64,000 nt of DNA, taken from assembly GCA_027621175.1 (NCBI GenBank), contig JAQCCM010000002.1, positions 124,001 through 188,000 of the forward strand, written 5' to 3'. This document shows positions 28,232 to 36,058 of the stretch, piece after piece. A program made the translations under genes and the position numbers. Positions within the stretch are counted from its first letter, which is position 1. Each line of letters opens with the position of its first letter. The notes under the pieces are model-generated. The model had not been told where the DNA came from and made no database searches. It worked only from the letters and a program-made list of their open reading frames with translations. The stretch is from Bacteroidota bacterium. GTDB taxonomy: Bacteria; Bacteroidota; Bacteroidia; Flavobacteriales; Flavobacteriaceae.

Positions 28232-29294
28232 AACGAAGCAAATAAACTGATAAAATAGCAAATATGGCATTTGGGGTCCAAGCCGCTATCCATGGAGTGA
28301 AGTTTGATTTTTCTACCATTACCTCAAAAATTTTATCGAAAAAGATGTAAAGGAACGCTAAAATGATTCCCAAAGCAAGGTTGATTCCCATACCTCCACG
28401 TTTTTTAAAAGAAGCCACAGCAACCGCAATAAGTGTTAGAATAAAAGCGGAAATAGGAATCGTCCATCGCTTATGACGAACTAGCAAGTGATGGTTGATA
28501 AGCGGACTGCCGTTCTCTTTTTCTACTTTAATGTAATCGTTCAATTCGAAAAAGTTAAGGGTTTGTGCTTTGTAGGTAATAGGAACCAATTCATCCAAAT
28601 CAAAATTAAAAAGAGTATCCAAACGAGATTCCTTTCGAATGATTTCAGTATCATCAACAATACTGCGTTGAAAAAACTGCGATAGTCTGTACAAGCTATC
28701 CTGTTCTACCCATCTAATATTTTGCGCTTTGATTTTGTATTGTAGCTCATCGCCATCAAAATGCTCCCAAGTGAAATTATATCCAATTTTTCTATTCGCG
28801 TTATAATTACTCAAATAAATAAAATCATTTTTACTCAGTTGTTTATAAATATTCTCTGTAAGACGAACTTTTGAACCTTTATTAATATACAAGTATTTAA
28901 AATCATTGTAACGTTCACTTGCATTAGGCAACCAGAACATACTTGCTCCAAACGCTAAGACCGCAATAAAAGCAGCAGCAAGGACAAAGGGACGCAAATA
29001 GCGATAAAACGACACACCAGATGAAAGAATAGCAATGACCTCTGTATTACTTGCTAGTTTTGAGGTAAACCAAATGACGGACAAGAATAAAAATATGGGA
29101 AAAAGCATATAGCCAAACACCCAAATAAAGTCGTAGTAATGCGATAAAATCTGAGATTGTGTGAGTTCGTTCTCCTTGAATTTGTCAATTTTTTGAGACA
29201 AGTCAACCAATACACTTATGGGAATAAACATACCCAACATGACAACAAAAGTGCTCAAGTATTTAATTACAATGTAGCGGTCTAATAACTTCAT
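28218..29294 (-). CDS. LptF/LptG family LPS export permease
   Basis: 358 residues from the ATG at 29294 (MKLLDRYIVIKYLSTF), 2 bases after the tgt stop; the longer track start lies inside tgt and is rejected. Six membrane helices in two groups of three flank a ~130-residue periplasmic beta-jellyroll region (NDFIYLSNYNANRKIGYNFTWEHF...). The YjgP/YjgQ signatures MFIPISVLVDLSQKI and PISAFILTLIAVAVASFKKRGGMGINLALGI are clear. It works with LptB to pull lipopolysaccharide out of the inner membrane. Confidence 0.93.
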   Translation of the reverse strand: MKLLDRYIVIKYLSTFVVMLGMFIPISVLVDLSQKIDKFKENELTQSQILSHYYDFIWVFGYMLFPIFLFLSVIWFTSKLASNTEVIAILSSGVSFYRYLRPFVLAAAFIAVLAFGASMFWLPNASERYNDFKYLYINKGSKVRLTENIYKQLSKNDFIYLSNYNANRKIGYNFTWEHFDGDELQYKIKAQNIRWVEQDSLYRLSQFFQRSIVDDTEIIRKESRLDTLFNFDLDELVPITYKAQTLNFFELNDYIKVEKENGSPLINHHLLVRHKRWTIPISAFILTLIAVAVASFKKRGGMGINLALGIILAFLYIFFDKIFEVMVEKSNFTPWIAAWTPNAIFAILSVYLLRYAKR

Positions 29295-29296
29295 GG

Positions 29297-30427
29297 TCAG
29301 AGACGATTGTCCATTTGGTGCACCATGGTATTTTTCCACGATGCAAAATCACCCGCTAAAATATGTTTTCTAGCCTCACGAACCAACCATAAATAAAAGG
29401 ACAAATTATGTAGGGTTGCCAATTGTTTTCCAAGTAATTCGTTTGCAGCAAATAGGTGACGCAGATAGGCTTTGCTGTAAGCCGTGTCTACAAAGCTTGC
29501 GCCGTTTGGGTCGATGGGCGAAAAGTCATTTTCCCATTTTTTGTTTTTGATATTTATGGTACCCTCGGAGGTAAAAAGCATGCCGTTGCGGGCATTACGA
29601 GACGGCATTACGCAATCAAACATATCAACTCCCAATGCAATATTTTCCAAAATATTAATAGGGGTTCCAACACCCATCAGATACCGTGGCTTTTCTTCCG
29701 GTAAAATGGCACAAACCGCATCTACCATAGCGTACATTTCCTCCGCTGGCTCTCCTACAGACAAGCCACCAATGGCGTTCCCAGGAGCATTCGTATTGGC
29801 TATAAATTCCGCAGATTGTTCACGTAAATCGGTATAAACACTTCCCTGGACTATGGGAAAAAGCGTTTGCTCATATCCATATTTGGGTTGCGTTTTGGCA
29901 AAATGCTCCTGGCAACGTACCAGCCACCTATGTGTTAAATGCATAGAGTTTTTGGCATAGTCATACGGACATGGGTAGGGCGTACATTCATCAAATGCCA
30001 TGATGATATCTGCTCCAATAGTACGCTGAATATCAATCGCATACTCGGGAGTAAACACATGTTTTGAACCGTCAATATGCGATTTAAACGTAACCCCTTC
30101 TTCCGTAATTTTTCTGTTTTCTGACAAGGAATACACCTGATAACCTCCGCTATCTGTAAGTACGGGCCTGTCCCAGTGCATGAACGAATGAATGCCCCCA
30201 GCCTGCTCCAAAATTGAAGTGGTAGGTCGTAAATACAAATGATACGTATTGGCTAAAATGATATCCGGATTCACGTCTTGCGCCAAGTCCTGCTGATGCA
30301 CCCCTTTTACCGTCGCCGCAGTACCAACCGGCATAAAAATGGGCGTTTCGATGGTTCCGTGGTCAGTGATAAGTACCCCTGCCCTAGCCTTTGAGCCTAC
30401 ATCAGTTTTTTCTAAAGAAAATTTCAC
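29297..30427 (-). CDS. tgt: queuine tRNA-ribosyltransferase
   Basis: 376 residues. Tgt motifs include FMPVGTAATVKGV, ANTYHLYLRP, LTDSGGYQVYSL (nucleophile region), IMAFDECTPYP (catalytic Asp), GGLSVGEP and DMFDCVMPSRNARNGMLFT. It exchanges the wobble guanine of Asn, Asp, His and Tyr tRNAs for a queuosine precursor or queuine. It leads the tgt-LptG-EamA operon. Zinc-ligand region near the C-terminus is short; typical zinc Cys residues are not obvious in this sequence, as in some Bacteroidota enzymes. Confidence 0.95.
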   Translation of the reverse strand: MKFSLEKTDVGSKARAGVLITDHGTIETPIFMPVGTAATVKGVHQQDLAQDVNPDIILANTYHLYLRPTTSILEQAGGIHSFMHWDRPVLTDSGGYQVYSLSENRKITEEGVTFKSHIDGSKHVFTPEYAIDIQRTIGADIIMAFDECTPYPCPYDYAKNSMHLTHRWLVRCQEHFAKTQPKYGYEQTLFPIVQGSVYTDLREQSAEFIANTNAPGNAIGGLSVGEPAEEMYAMVDAVCAILPEEKPRYLMGVGTPINILENIALGVDMFDCVMPSRNARNGMLFTSEGTINIKNKKWENDFSPIDPNGASFVDTAYSKAYLRHLFAANELLGKQLATLHNLSFYLWLVREARKHILAGDFASWKNTMVHQMDNRL

Positions 30428-30431
30428 GTGC

Positions 30432-30439
30432 CAAATATA
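30432..30439 (-). promoter_or_regulatory. -7 box for the tgt operon
   Basis: The minus strand reads TATATTTG ending 5 bases before the tgt ATG at 30427, implying a very short leader. Confidence 0.6.
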
Positions 30440-30530
30440 CGCAACCCTTTGCGGTTAGAACTAGCACATTTTTTTGATTATTGATTCGTAATTAATTTAA
30501 TTTTATAATGATTGCTTGGCTACAATCGTA

Positions 30531-30538
30531 TATTTTTG
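30531..30538 (+). promoter_or_regulatory. -7 box for the transketolase genes
   Basis: TATTTTTG, 15 bases before the ATG at 30554; TTG at 30512-30514 lies 16 bases upstream of it. The box lies inside the extended ORF-track version, supporting the later start. Confidence 0.6.
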
Positions 30539-30553
30539 TGCAAAATTATTCCA

Positions 30554-31399
30554 ATGGCATCATTAGAGACGCTTCAACAACTTGTTCCACAAGTTCGCCG
30601 CGACATTTTACGTATGGTTCATCAAGTTAATTCGGGTCACCCTGGCGGTTCTTTAGGCTGTGCAGAGTTTTTTGTGACACTCTATAACCATGTCATGGAA
30701 TATTCCACAGATTTTAATATGGACGGTAAAAATGAAGACCTCTTCTTTTTATCAAATGGACATATATCGCCTGTTTTTTATAGCACGCTAGCACGAAGTG
30801 GTTTCTTCCCTGTTGCTGAGCTTGCCACATTCAGAAAATTAAATTCAAGACTACAAGGACATCCCACTACACACGAAGGTCTTCCGGGAGTGCGTATAGC
30901 TTCTGGATCACTAGGTCAGGGCATGTCTGTCGCCATTGGTGCTGCTGAAACAAAAAAGTTGAATGGAGATGCGCATACCGTTTACAGCCTACACGGAGAT
31001 GGCGAACTACAAGAAGGGCAAAATTGGGAAGCAATTATGTATGCAGGATCGAAAGGGATTGATAATCTTATCTCTACAATAGATTACAACAAACAACAAA
31101 TTGACGGAAGTACTGACGATGTACTACCACTAGGCGACTTACGCTCAAAACTTGAAACGTTTGGTTGGATTGTTCTTGAAGTGGAAAAAGGAAATGACCT
31201 TGAATCCATCATAGAAGGAATGGAAGCTGCCAAAGCGGCCAGTGGAAAGCAAAAACCTGTAGCCATACTGTTGCATACTGTGATGGGGAATGGTGTAGAT
31301 TTTATGATGCACACACACGCATGGCACGGCAAAGCGCCAAACGACGAACAATTAGCAACAGGGCTTGCACAAAACGAAGAAACTTTAGGGGATTATTAA
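30554..31399 (+). CDS. transketolase, N-terminal subunit
   Basis: 281 residues from the ATG at 30554. The thiamine-diphosphate half of a split transketolase: the conserved His in VNSGHPGGSLGCAEFF, GSLGQGMSVAIGAA, and the TPP motif GDGELQEGQNWEA. Its partner subunit starts one base after the stop. Together they move two-carbon units in the non-oxidative pentose phosphate pathway. The two-gene form is usual in many Bacteroidota. Confidence 0.95.
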   Translation: MASLETLQQLVPQVRRDILRMVHQVNSGHPGGSLGCAEFFVTLYNHVMEYSTDFNMDGKNEDLFFLSNGHISPVFYSTLARSGFFPVAELATFRKLNSRLQGHPTTHEGLPGVRIASGSLGQGMSVAIGAAETKKLNGDAHTVYSLHGDGELQEGQNWEAIMYAGSKGIDNLISTIDYNKQQIDGSTDDVLPLGDLRSKLETFGWIVLEVEKGNDLESIIEGMEAAKAASGKQKPVAILLHTVMGNGVDFMMHTHAWHGKAPNDEQLATGLAQNEETLGDY

Positions 31400-31400
31400 G

Positions 31401-32360
31401 ATGGGATTAAAAGAATATACATTTACAGAAAAAATTGACACACGTTCTGGATTCGGTGTTGGACTTGCTGAGTTAGGTAAAACAAATCCAGATGTGGTTG
31501 CACTTTGTGCAGACCTTACCGGTTCCCTAAAAATGAATGCATTTAAAGATGCGCATCCTGAACGCTTTTTTCAAATTGGAATTGCAGAAGCCAATATGAT
31601 GGGGATTGCTGCAGGTATGACGATTGGCGGAAAAATTCCATTTACAGGAACGTTTGCCAACTTCTCAACGGGACGCGTGTATGACCAAATTCGTCAATCG
31701 ATAGCATATTCGCACAAAAACGTGAAAATATGTGCTTCTCACGCTGGAGTTACCTTGGGTGAGGATGGTGCTACACACCAAATCCTAGAAGACCTTGGCT
31801 TAATGAAAATGCTTCCAGGCATGACCGTAATTAACACCTGTGACTTTGAGCAAACACGCAAAGCCACTCACGCTATTGCGGCACATAACGGACCTGTGTA
31901 TTTACGTTTTGGACGTCCTGCGGTCCCAAATTTCACGAGCGATCTACCTTTTGAAATTGGAAAAGGAATCCTACTACAAGAGGGTACTGACGTAACTCTA
32001 GTGGCAACAGGCCATTTGGTTTGGGAAGCCTTAGAAGCAGCTAAAATTCTACACGATCAGGGCATCAGCGCTGAAGTGATCAACATACACACCATCAAGC
32101 CATTAGATGATGCCTTGATATTAAAATCGGCTAGAAAAACGGGCGCTGTAGTAAGTTGTGAAGAACATAATTACCTCGGTGGACTTGGCGAAAGTATAGC
32201 TCGTGTTTTTACTACCCAACATCCTACTCCTCAAGAGTTTGTTGCTACGCAAGATACGTTTGGTGAGTCTGGAACACCAGCACAATTGATGGAAAAATAT
32301 GGACTAAACACAGCCTCAATTGTAAAAAAATCAAAAGAAGTAATGAGCAGAAAAGCTTAA
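31401..32360 (+). CDS. transketolase, C-terminal subunit
   Basis: 319 residues holding the pyrimidine-binding and C-terminal domains: ALCADLTGSLKMNAF, FFQIGIAEANMMGIAAGM (catalytic Glu), FTGTFANFSTGR, and the late VSCEEHNYLGGLGES. Coupled to the N-terminal subunit upstream. Its stop shares the tetranucleotide TTAA with the stop of the convergent FKBP gene. Confidence 0.95.
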   Translation: MGLKEYTFTEKIDTRSGFGVGLAELGKTNPDVVALCADLTGSLKMNAFKDAHPERFFQIGIAEANMMGIAAGMTIGGKIPFTGTFANFSTGRVYDQIRQSIAYSHKNVKICASHAGVTLGEDGATHQILEDLGLMKMLPGMTVINTCDFEQTRKATHAIAAHNGPVYLRFGRPAVPNFTSDLPFEIGKGILLQEGTDVTLVATGHLVWEALEAAKILHDQGISAEVINIHTIKPLDDALILKSARKTGAVVSCEEHNYLGGLGESIARVFTTQHPTPQEFVATQDTFGESGTPAQLMEKYGLNTASIVKKSKEVMSRKA

Positions 32361-33250
32361 TTGTCTTTATCTAAATAGTCAGGAGTACCGTCGTTATCAG
32401 TATCGTCAGGTGTTCCGTCGTTATTTTTATCATACTCATTACGCGTCAGAACTTTGTCGTTGTCGTCATCCACATCGCGATAGTTAGGAACACCGTCGCT
32501 GTCTGTATCGTCATCAAAGTATCCATCTCTATTTAAATCTTCTAAGTATGTTGGAACTGAATCGCCGTCGTGATCTGTGGTGTTGTAGGTGTATAAATCT
32601 ACAGCGAAAATCAAGGGGGAATACTGTGGAATAGAAGCTGTTTGTGAACTGTTATAATACCCGAGAGCAGAAGGCATAAAAACCGCTGCAGAACCAAAAC
32701 CATCAAAAGAGTAGGTGCCATCGGGATTTACTGTAGGCGCTGATGCCTTTTTTATATAAGGCATTAGAGCACTAAAGCCCCTAACCACGCTCAGAGATTC
32801 AAACCACAAGGGAGAAGTTCGCTCATCAAATTTTTTCAAATTCAACAACATGCCTTTATAAGTTACAAAAATGCTGTCTGCTGCGGTTGGAGATGTACCC
32901 ACACCCTCTCTTAATGGAAGAATATAGGCCGTATGATCGTAATATACATCATCGCTGTCTTTTACTTGCACTATTATTTCTTCTACTTGGTCAATTAGAG
33001 GGATTTTATTTGCATTTGTACCTTTAATGGTGTCAATTGTAAAGGTTACCAATTCGTTAGTCGCCGCAGTTTGATACGCTTCGTAATTGTAAAAGCGATT
33101 TTTTAGAAAGGTTAGAAGCGAATCGTTATCTACGGCTCTTTGGTCTAGATAATCTCTAGCAGGTACATTTATTCCTCTTTGGTCAGGTTCACACGAAGTT
33201 AAACCAATGATAATTATAAAAATTCCTGAAAAAAGCGTTAGTTTGTTCAT
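32357..33250 (-). CDS. FKBP-type prolyl isomerase lipoprotein with calcium-repeat tail
   Basis: 297 residues with a lipoprotein signal (FIIIIGLTSC, then EPD). The middle (TSPTAADSIFVTYKGMLLNLKKFDERTSPLWFES...VRGFSALMPYIKK...VFMPSALGYYNSS) is the FKBP domain, with the family order but diverged active site. From about 225 on it carries an acidic run of thrombospondin-type-3-like repeats (DHDGDSVPTYLED...DTDSDGVPNYRDVDDDND), ending at DYLDKDN. It likely sits on the outer membrane or periplasmic face and may aid folding of exported proteins; the acidic tail should bind calcium. Confidence 0.88.
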   Translation of the reverse strand: MNKLTLFSGIFIIIIGLTSCEPDQRGINVPARDYLDQRAVDNDSLLTFLKNRFYNYEAYQTAATNELVTFTIDTIKGTNANKIPLIDQVEEIIVQVKDSDDVYYDHTAYILPLREGVGTSPTAADSIFVTYKGMLLNLKKFDERTSPLWFESLSVVRGFSALMPYIKKASAPTVNPDGTYSFDGFGSAAVFMPSALGYYNSSQTASIPQYSPLIFAVDLYTYNTTDHDGDSVPTYLEDLNRDGYFDDDTDSDGVPNYRDVDDDNDKVLTRNEYDKNNDGTPDDTDNDGTPDYLDKDN

Positions 33251-33311
33251 CGATAAGATTTAAGGTGCAAGATACAATTTTCGTGCATTTTTCAATGTCA
33301 AACCATAAACT

Positions 33312-33683
33312 ATGCGAATAGATAAATATCTGTGGGCAGTACGGCTTTACAAATCGAGGAGTTCGGCAAGCATTGCCTGTAAAAAAGGCTATGTCCAAGT
33401 GCAAGGTCAAAACGCAAAACCCTCTAGAGAGATTTATATCTCAGATAAAATTTCCATACGTAAGAACCAACTTGTAAAACAGATTTATGTGCTAGATTTA
33501 CCCAAAAGTCGTGTGGGGCCAAAATTAGTTTCTCAATATAGCAAAGACATCACCGATGAAGAAACCATTGCCTTGCATGAAGCTATTGCTGAAAATCAAC
33601 GCCTATCCAGGATAAAAGGTACTGGCCGGCCCAGCAAAAAAGACCGTAGAGATTTGGAAGACTTTTTGGATGAGGATGCCTAA
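33312..33683 (+). CDS. S4-domain RNA-binding protein, Hsp15-like
   Basis: 123 residues. The S4 domain is at 1-60 (MRIDKYLWAVRLYKSRSSASIACKKGYVQVQGQNAKPS), followed by a basic region and an acidic end (RRDLEDFLDEDA). Hsp15 relatives bind stalled 50S subunits that carry peptidyl-tRNA. Stands alone, upstream of a phosphoribosyltransferase gene 23 bases away. Confidence 0.9.
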   Translation: MRIDKYLWAVRLYKSRSSASIACKKGYVQVQGQNAKPSREIYISDKISIRKNQLVKQIYVLDLPKSRVGPKLVSQYSKDITDEETIALHEAIAENQRLSRIKGTGRPSKKDRRDLEDFLDEDA

Positions 33684-33694
33684 TAGATAATGCG

Positions 33695-33702
33695 TATTTT
33701 TG
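33695..33702 (+). promoter_or_regulatory. -7 box for the phosphoribosyltransferase gene
   Basis: TATTTTTG ends 4 bases before the ATG at 33707. Confidence 0.5.
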
Positions 33703-33706
33703 TAGT

Positions 33707-34201
33707 ATGAGTGACGTGATTTTAACTGCTGAACAGATTGAGCAAAAACTTGAACGCATTGCGTATCAAATTTTAGAAGCCAATAGCGCAAACAACACCA
33801 TAGTGATTGCGGGAATTATGAAAAATGGCTATGCTGTAGCGGAGCGTATTTCAGACTTTCTAGAGCAAATTTCCTCCAAAAAAATAGTGCGCTGCCAAAT
33901 TACAATTGACAAAAAAAATCCATTGATGCCCGTAATAACCTCGCTACATGAAAATGAATATGCGAACGAATCGGTAACCATAGTCGATGACGTGCTCCAC
34001 TCTGGAACCACGTTAATATATGCGGTACGTCACTTTTTGAATGTTCCATTAAAACAATGTAAAACAGCTGTTTTAGTTGATCGGAACCACAAGAAATTTC
34101 CTGTAAAAGCGGATTTTAAAGGCGTATCTCTTTCGACTTCAATCAACGAAAACATAGTGGTTAAGGTAACAAACGGAACGTTTACAGCATCACTAATATA
34201 A
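33707..34201 (+). CDS. phosphoribosyltransferase family protein
   Basis: 164 residues. The PRPP loop is TIVDDVLHSGTTLIYAV, and the order of elements resembles PyrR-type or xanthine/hypoxanthine PRTases. A short N-terminal helix precedes IVIAGIMKNGYAVAERISDFL. PyrR homologues in this group are often annotated simply as PRTase; specificity cannot be assigned. Tail-to-tail with aroK, overlapping by 9 bases. Confidence 0.88.
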   Translation: MSDVILTAEQIEQKLERIAYQILEANSANNTIVIAGIMKNGYAVAERISDFLEQISSKKIVRCQITIDKKNPLMPVITSLHENEYANESVTIVDDVLHSGTTLIYAVRHFLNVPLKQCKTAVLVDRNHKKFPVKADFKGVSLSTSINENIVVKVTNGTFTASLI

Positions 34202-34732
34202 GCTTGCGATAGCATCAACAACCTCTTGAATCGAGGTGTTGTCAACGGAAATGCGTTGGTTTGCCTGCCTGTAATAATACTGCCGCTCAAAGAGATGTTT
34301 GGCAATAAATTCTTTTAACTCGCTTTCCGTTTCAGTATGCGCAATTAAAGGACGGGTTTCACGTTGTGGAAAAAGACGCGCAGCTAAAGAAACAGCTGTC
34401 GCTTCAAGATAAAAAACATGTGGTGTAGCAGTATTAATACGATTCATATTGTCGTGATAACATGGCGTTCCGCCACCCAAAGAAAGTATTCTTTTCGTCG
34501 GATTGCTTAAAGTTTTTAGTAACATTTGATGTTCAATTTCCCTAAATCCTTTAGCCCCTTTTTTTTGAAATAGTTCAGCGATAGAGGACTTATATGTCGA
34601 TGTGATTTGATCGTCCAAATCCTCAAAAGGCATCTGAAGTTGCTTGGCAAGGGCAGCGCCCACAGTAGATTTTCCGCAGCCCATATAACCTAACAATATG
34701 ATACTCTTTTGGTTCGTAAAATCGTTTTGCAT
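34193..34732 (-). CDS. aroK: shikimate kinase
   Basis: 179 residues. Walker A is GYMGCGKSTVGAAL, DLDDQI (Asp ligands) and FREIEHQ follow, the substrate loop is LGGGTPCY, and the lid is around RETRPLI. It phosphorylates shikimate in aromatic amino acid synthesis. Convergent with the PRTase gene; its own promoter box lies at 34753-34760, near the tRNA genes. Confidence 0.95.
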   Translation of the reverse strand: MQNDFTNQKSIILLGYMGCGKSTVGAALAKQLQMPFEDLDDQITSTYKSSIAELFQKKGAKGFREIEHQMLLKTLSNPTKRILSLGGGTPCYHDNMNRINTATPHVFYLEATAVSLAARLFPQRETRPLIAHTETESELKEFIAKHLFERQYYYRQANQRISVDNTSIQEVVDAIASLY

Positions 34733-34752
34733 CTAACAATAATTATGTCTTG

Positions 34753-34760
34753 CAAATTTA
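34753..34760 (-). promoter_or_regulatory. -7 box for aroK
   Basis: The minus strand reads TAAATTTG, a TAnnTTTG match, 20 bases before the aroK ATG. Confidence 0.5.
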
Positions 34761-34774
34761 GCGGAATTTAATCT

Positions 34775-34805
34775 TTGAATAATAGTCAAAATGCGCCTAT
34801 ATTTG
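34775..34805 (+). promoter_or_regulatory. promoter of the tRNA-Lys/tRNA-Leu pair
   Basis: TTG (34775-34777), a 20-base spacer and TATATTTG (34798-34805) form a complete consensus promoter 14 bases before the tRNA-Lys 5' end. Confidence 0.82.
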
Positions 34806-34819
34806 CACCTCCAAAAAAT

Positions 34820-34892
34820 GACTTGGTAGCTCAGCTGGTAGAGCATCTCCCTTTTAAGGAGAGGGTCCTGGGTTCGAACCCCAGCCAAGTCA
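34820..34892 (+). tRNA. tRNA-Lys (anticodon TTT)
   Basis: 73 bases. Acceptor stem GACTTGG/CCAAGTC, D arm AGCTCAGCTGGTAGAGC, anticodon arm TCTCC-CTTTTAA-GGAGA with anticodon TTT, T arm with GGTTCGAACCCC, discriminator A. CCA is not encoded. Confidence 0.97.
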
Positions 34893-34905
34893 CTTCTTTC
34901 CAAAA

Positions 34906-34991
34906 GCGCACGTGGCGGAACTGGTAGACGCGCTAGGTTGAGGGCCTAGTGGGAGTTATATCCCGTGGAGGTTCGATTCCTCTCGTGCGCA
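34906..34991 (+). tRNA. tRNA-Leu (anticodon GAG)
   Basis: 86 bases, with the long class II variable arm (GGGAGTTATATCCC). Acceptor GCGCACG/CGTGCGC, anticodon arm CTAGG-TTGAGGG-CCTAG with GAG, T arm GGTTCGATTCC. It follows the tRNA-Lys gene by 13 bases and is likely on the same transcript. Confidence 0.96.
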
Positions 34992-35034
34992 CGTTATTTG
35001 CAACATTTTCAATGTTTTATAAATAATTTTTTTA

Positions 35035-35072
35035 TAACTTTGTTTAAAATTGTTAAAAAAATATTAAACAAA
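35035..35072 (+). promoter_or_regulatory. promoter with operator-like dyad of the LitR/CarH gene
   Basis: The -7 box TAACTTTG (35035-35042) overlaps the left arm of the inverted repeat TTTGTTTAA (35039-35047) and TTAAACAAA (35064-35072), separated by 16 bases. The right arm ends on the A of the ATG at 35072, so a protein bound here would block both promoter and start. The same arms with the same 16-base spacing occur at 43816-43849 before the photolyase operon. Confidence 0.75.
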
Positions 35073-35977
35073 TGAATCGCGTAAAAAATAGTTTCGCCAT
35101 AAAAAACCTTGAGCATCTCTCTGGTATAAAGTCACACACGATTCGCATTTGGGAAAAGCGGTACAACCTCTTTGAGCCTGAGCGTACTGATACCAACATC
35201 AGGATGTATGACTTAGAAAATCTTCAAAAACTTCTAAACGTTACACTGCTTTACAACAACGGTTATAAGATTTCTAAAATCGCACGACTATCGCCACAAG
35301 AAGTAGCCGAAAACGTACACAACCTAACAATTAACAAATCTGCAGACGATTGGTCGATTGGTTTATTTAAGCTTGCGATGATAAACTTTGATCAGCGATT
35401 GTTTACCAAAACATTCAACGAACTTCTTGAACAATTTTCGTTTAGAGAAATCTTCAAAAATGTGTTTGTTCCTCTAATGAACGAACTTGGTGTCTTGTGG
35501 CAAACGAATTCCATCAGCCCATCGCATGAGCATTTTATCACTAGTTTGGTAAAGCAAAAAATTCACTCGATGTGTGAAGAACTTCAATTGCAAGACACCA
35601 AAAGAAAAGACAGACGTTTTGTTTTGTATTTGCCAGACAACGAAATTCACGAACTTGGTTTGTTGTACCTTCAATACGAAGTACTTAACAACGGTTTTCA
35701 ATGTGTTTTCTTAGGTCAGTCCGTTCCACTTGAAAGCCTGAAAAACCTTGTAGATATTGGAGAGCCTATTACGTTTTTATCCTATTTTACGGTTGAACCA
35801 GGTCAAGATAAAATTAATGCGTATTTAAATACTTTTTCATCTGAAATCATTGAAAACATTGAATGTGATTTATGGGTTTTAGGATATCAAGTTCAGTTTA
35901 TCAAGGGAGAGCTGCCAAACAAAATACGGACTTTCAACTCCATAGATGATGTAATTAAAATGTTGAGTTTTATTTAA
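35072..35977 (+). CDS. LitR/CarH-type MerR regulator with B12-binding domain
   Basis: 301 residues. The N-terminal MerR helix-turn-helix (FAIKNLEHLSGIKSHTIRIWEKRYNLFEPERT) is followed by a helical B12-cap domain with the light-sensor signature W-x9-EH (W143, E153, H154) and a cobalamin-binding Rossmann domain with ExHxxG (H193 as probable lower ligand). These residues define CarH and LitR proteins, where adenosylcobalamin keeps a tetramer on DNA and light releases it. Downstream are crtB and crtZ, as in known CarH loci. An inverted repeat covers its own promoter, so it probably represses itself in the dark. Confidence 0.92.
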   Translation: MNRVKNSFAIKNLEHLSGIKSHTIRIWEKRYNLFEPERTDTNIRMYDLENLQKLLNVTLLYNNGYKISKIARLSPQEVAENVHNLTINKSADDWSIGLFKLAMINFDQRLFTKTFNELLEQFSFREIFKNVFVPLMNELGVLWQTNSISPSHEHFITSLVKQKIHSMCEELQLQDTKRKDRRFVLYLPDNEIHELGLLYLQYEVLNNGFQCVFLGQSVPLESLKNLVDIGEPITFLSYFTVEPGQDKINAYLNTFSSEIIENIECDLWVLGYQVQFIKGELPNKIRTFNSIDDVIKMLSFI

Positions 35978-35996
35978 AAAAAATTAAACGTTTTTT

Positions 35997-36045
35997 TTAA
36001 GTGTCAACAGTAAGTATATATATTTTCTGTTATATTTACACTTAA
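35997..36045 (+). promoter_or_regulatory. inverted repeat at the crtB promoter
   Basis: TTAAGTGT (35997-36004) pairs with ACACTTAA (36038-36045) over 33 bases, with a nested TGTTA (36028-36032) / TAACA (36043-36047). TATATTTA at 36031-36038 would be the -7 box with one mismatch to TAnnTTTG. Arms differ from the 9-base dyad of the regulator gene, though the TTAA and ACA/TGT elements are shared. Weaker evidence than the other two dyads. Confidence 0.45.
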
Positions 36046-36058
36046 CAAAATTTTTCAA

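Noticed and set aside
31084-31332. minus-strand ORFs inside the transketolase subunit
   Set aside because: Shadow frames of the well-supported transketolase gene.
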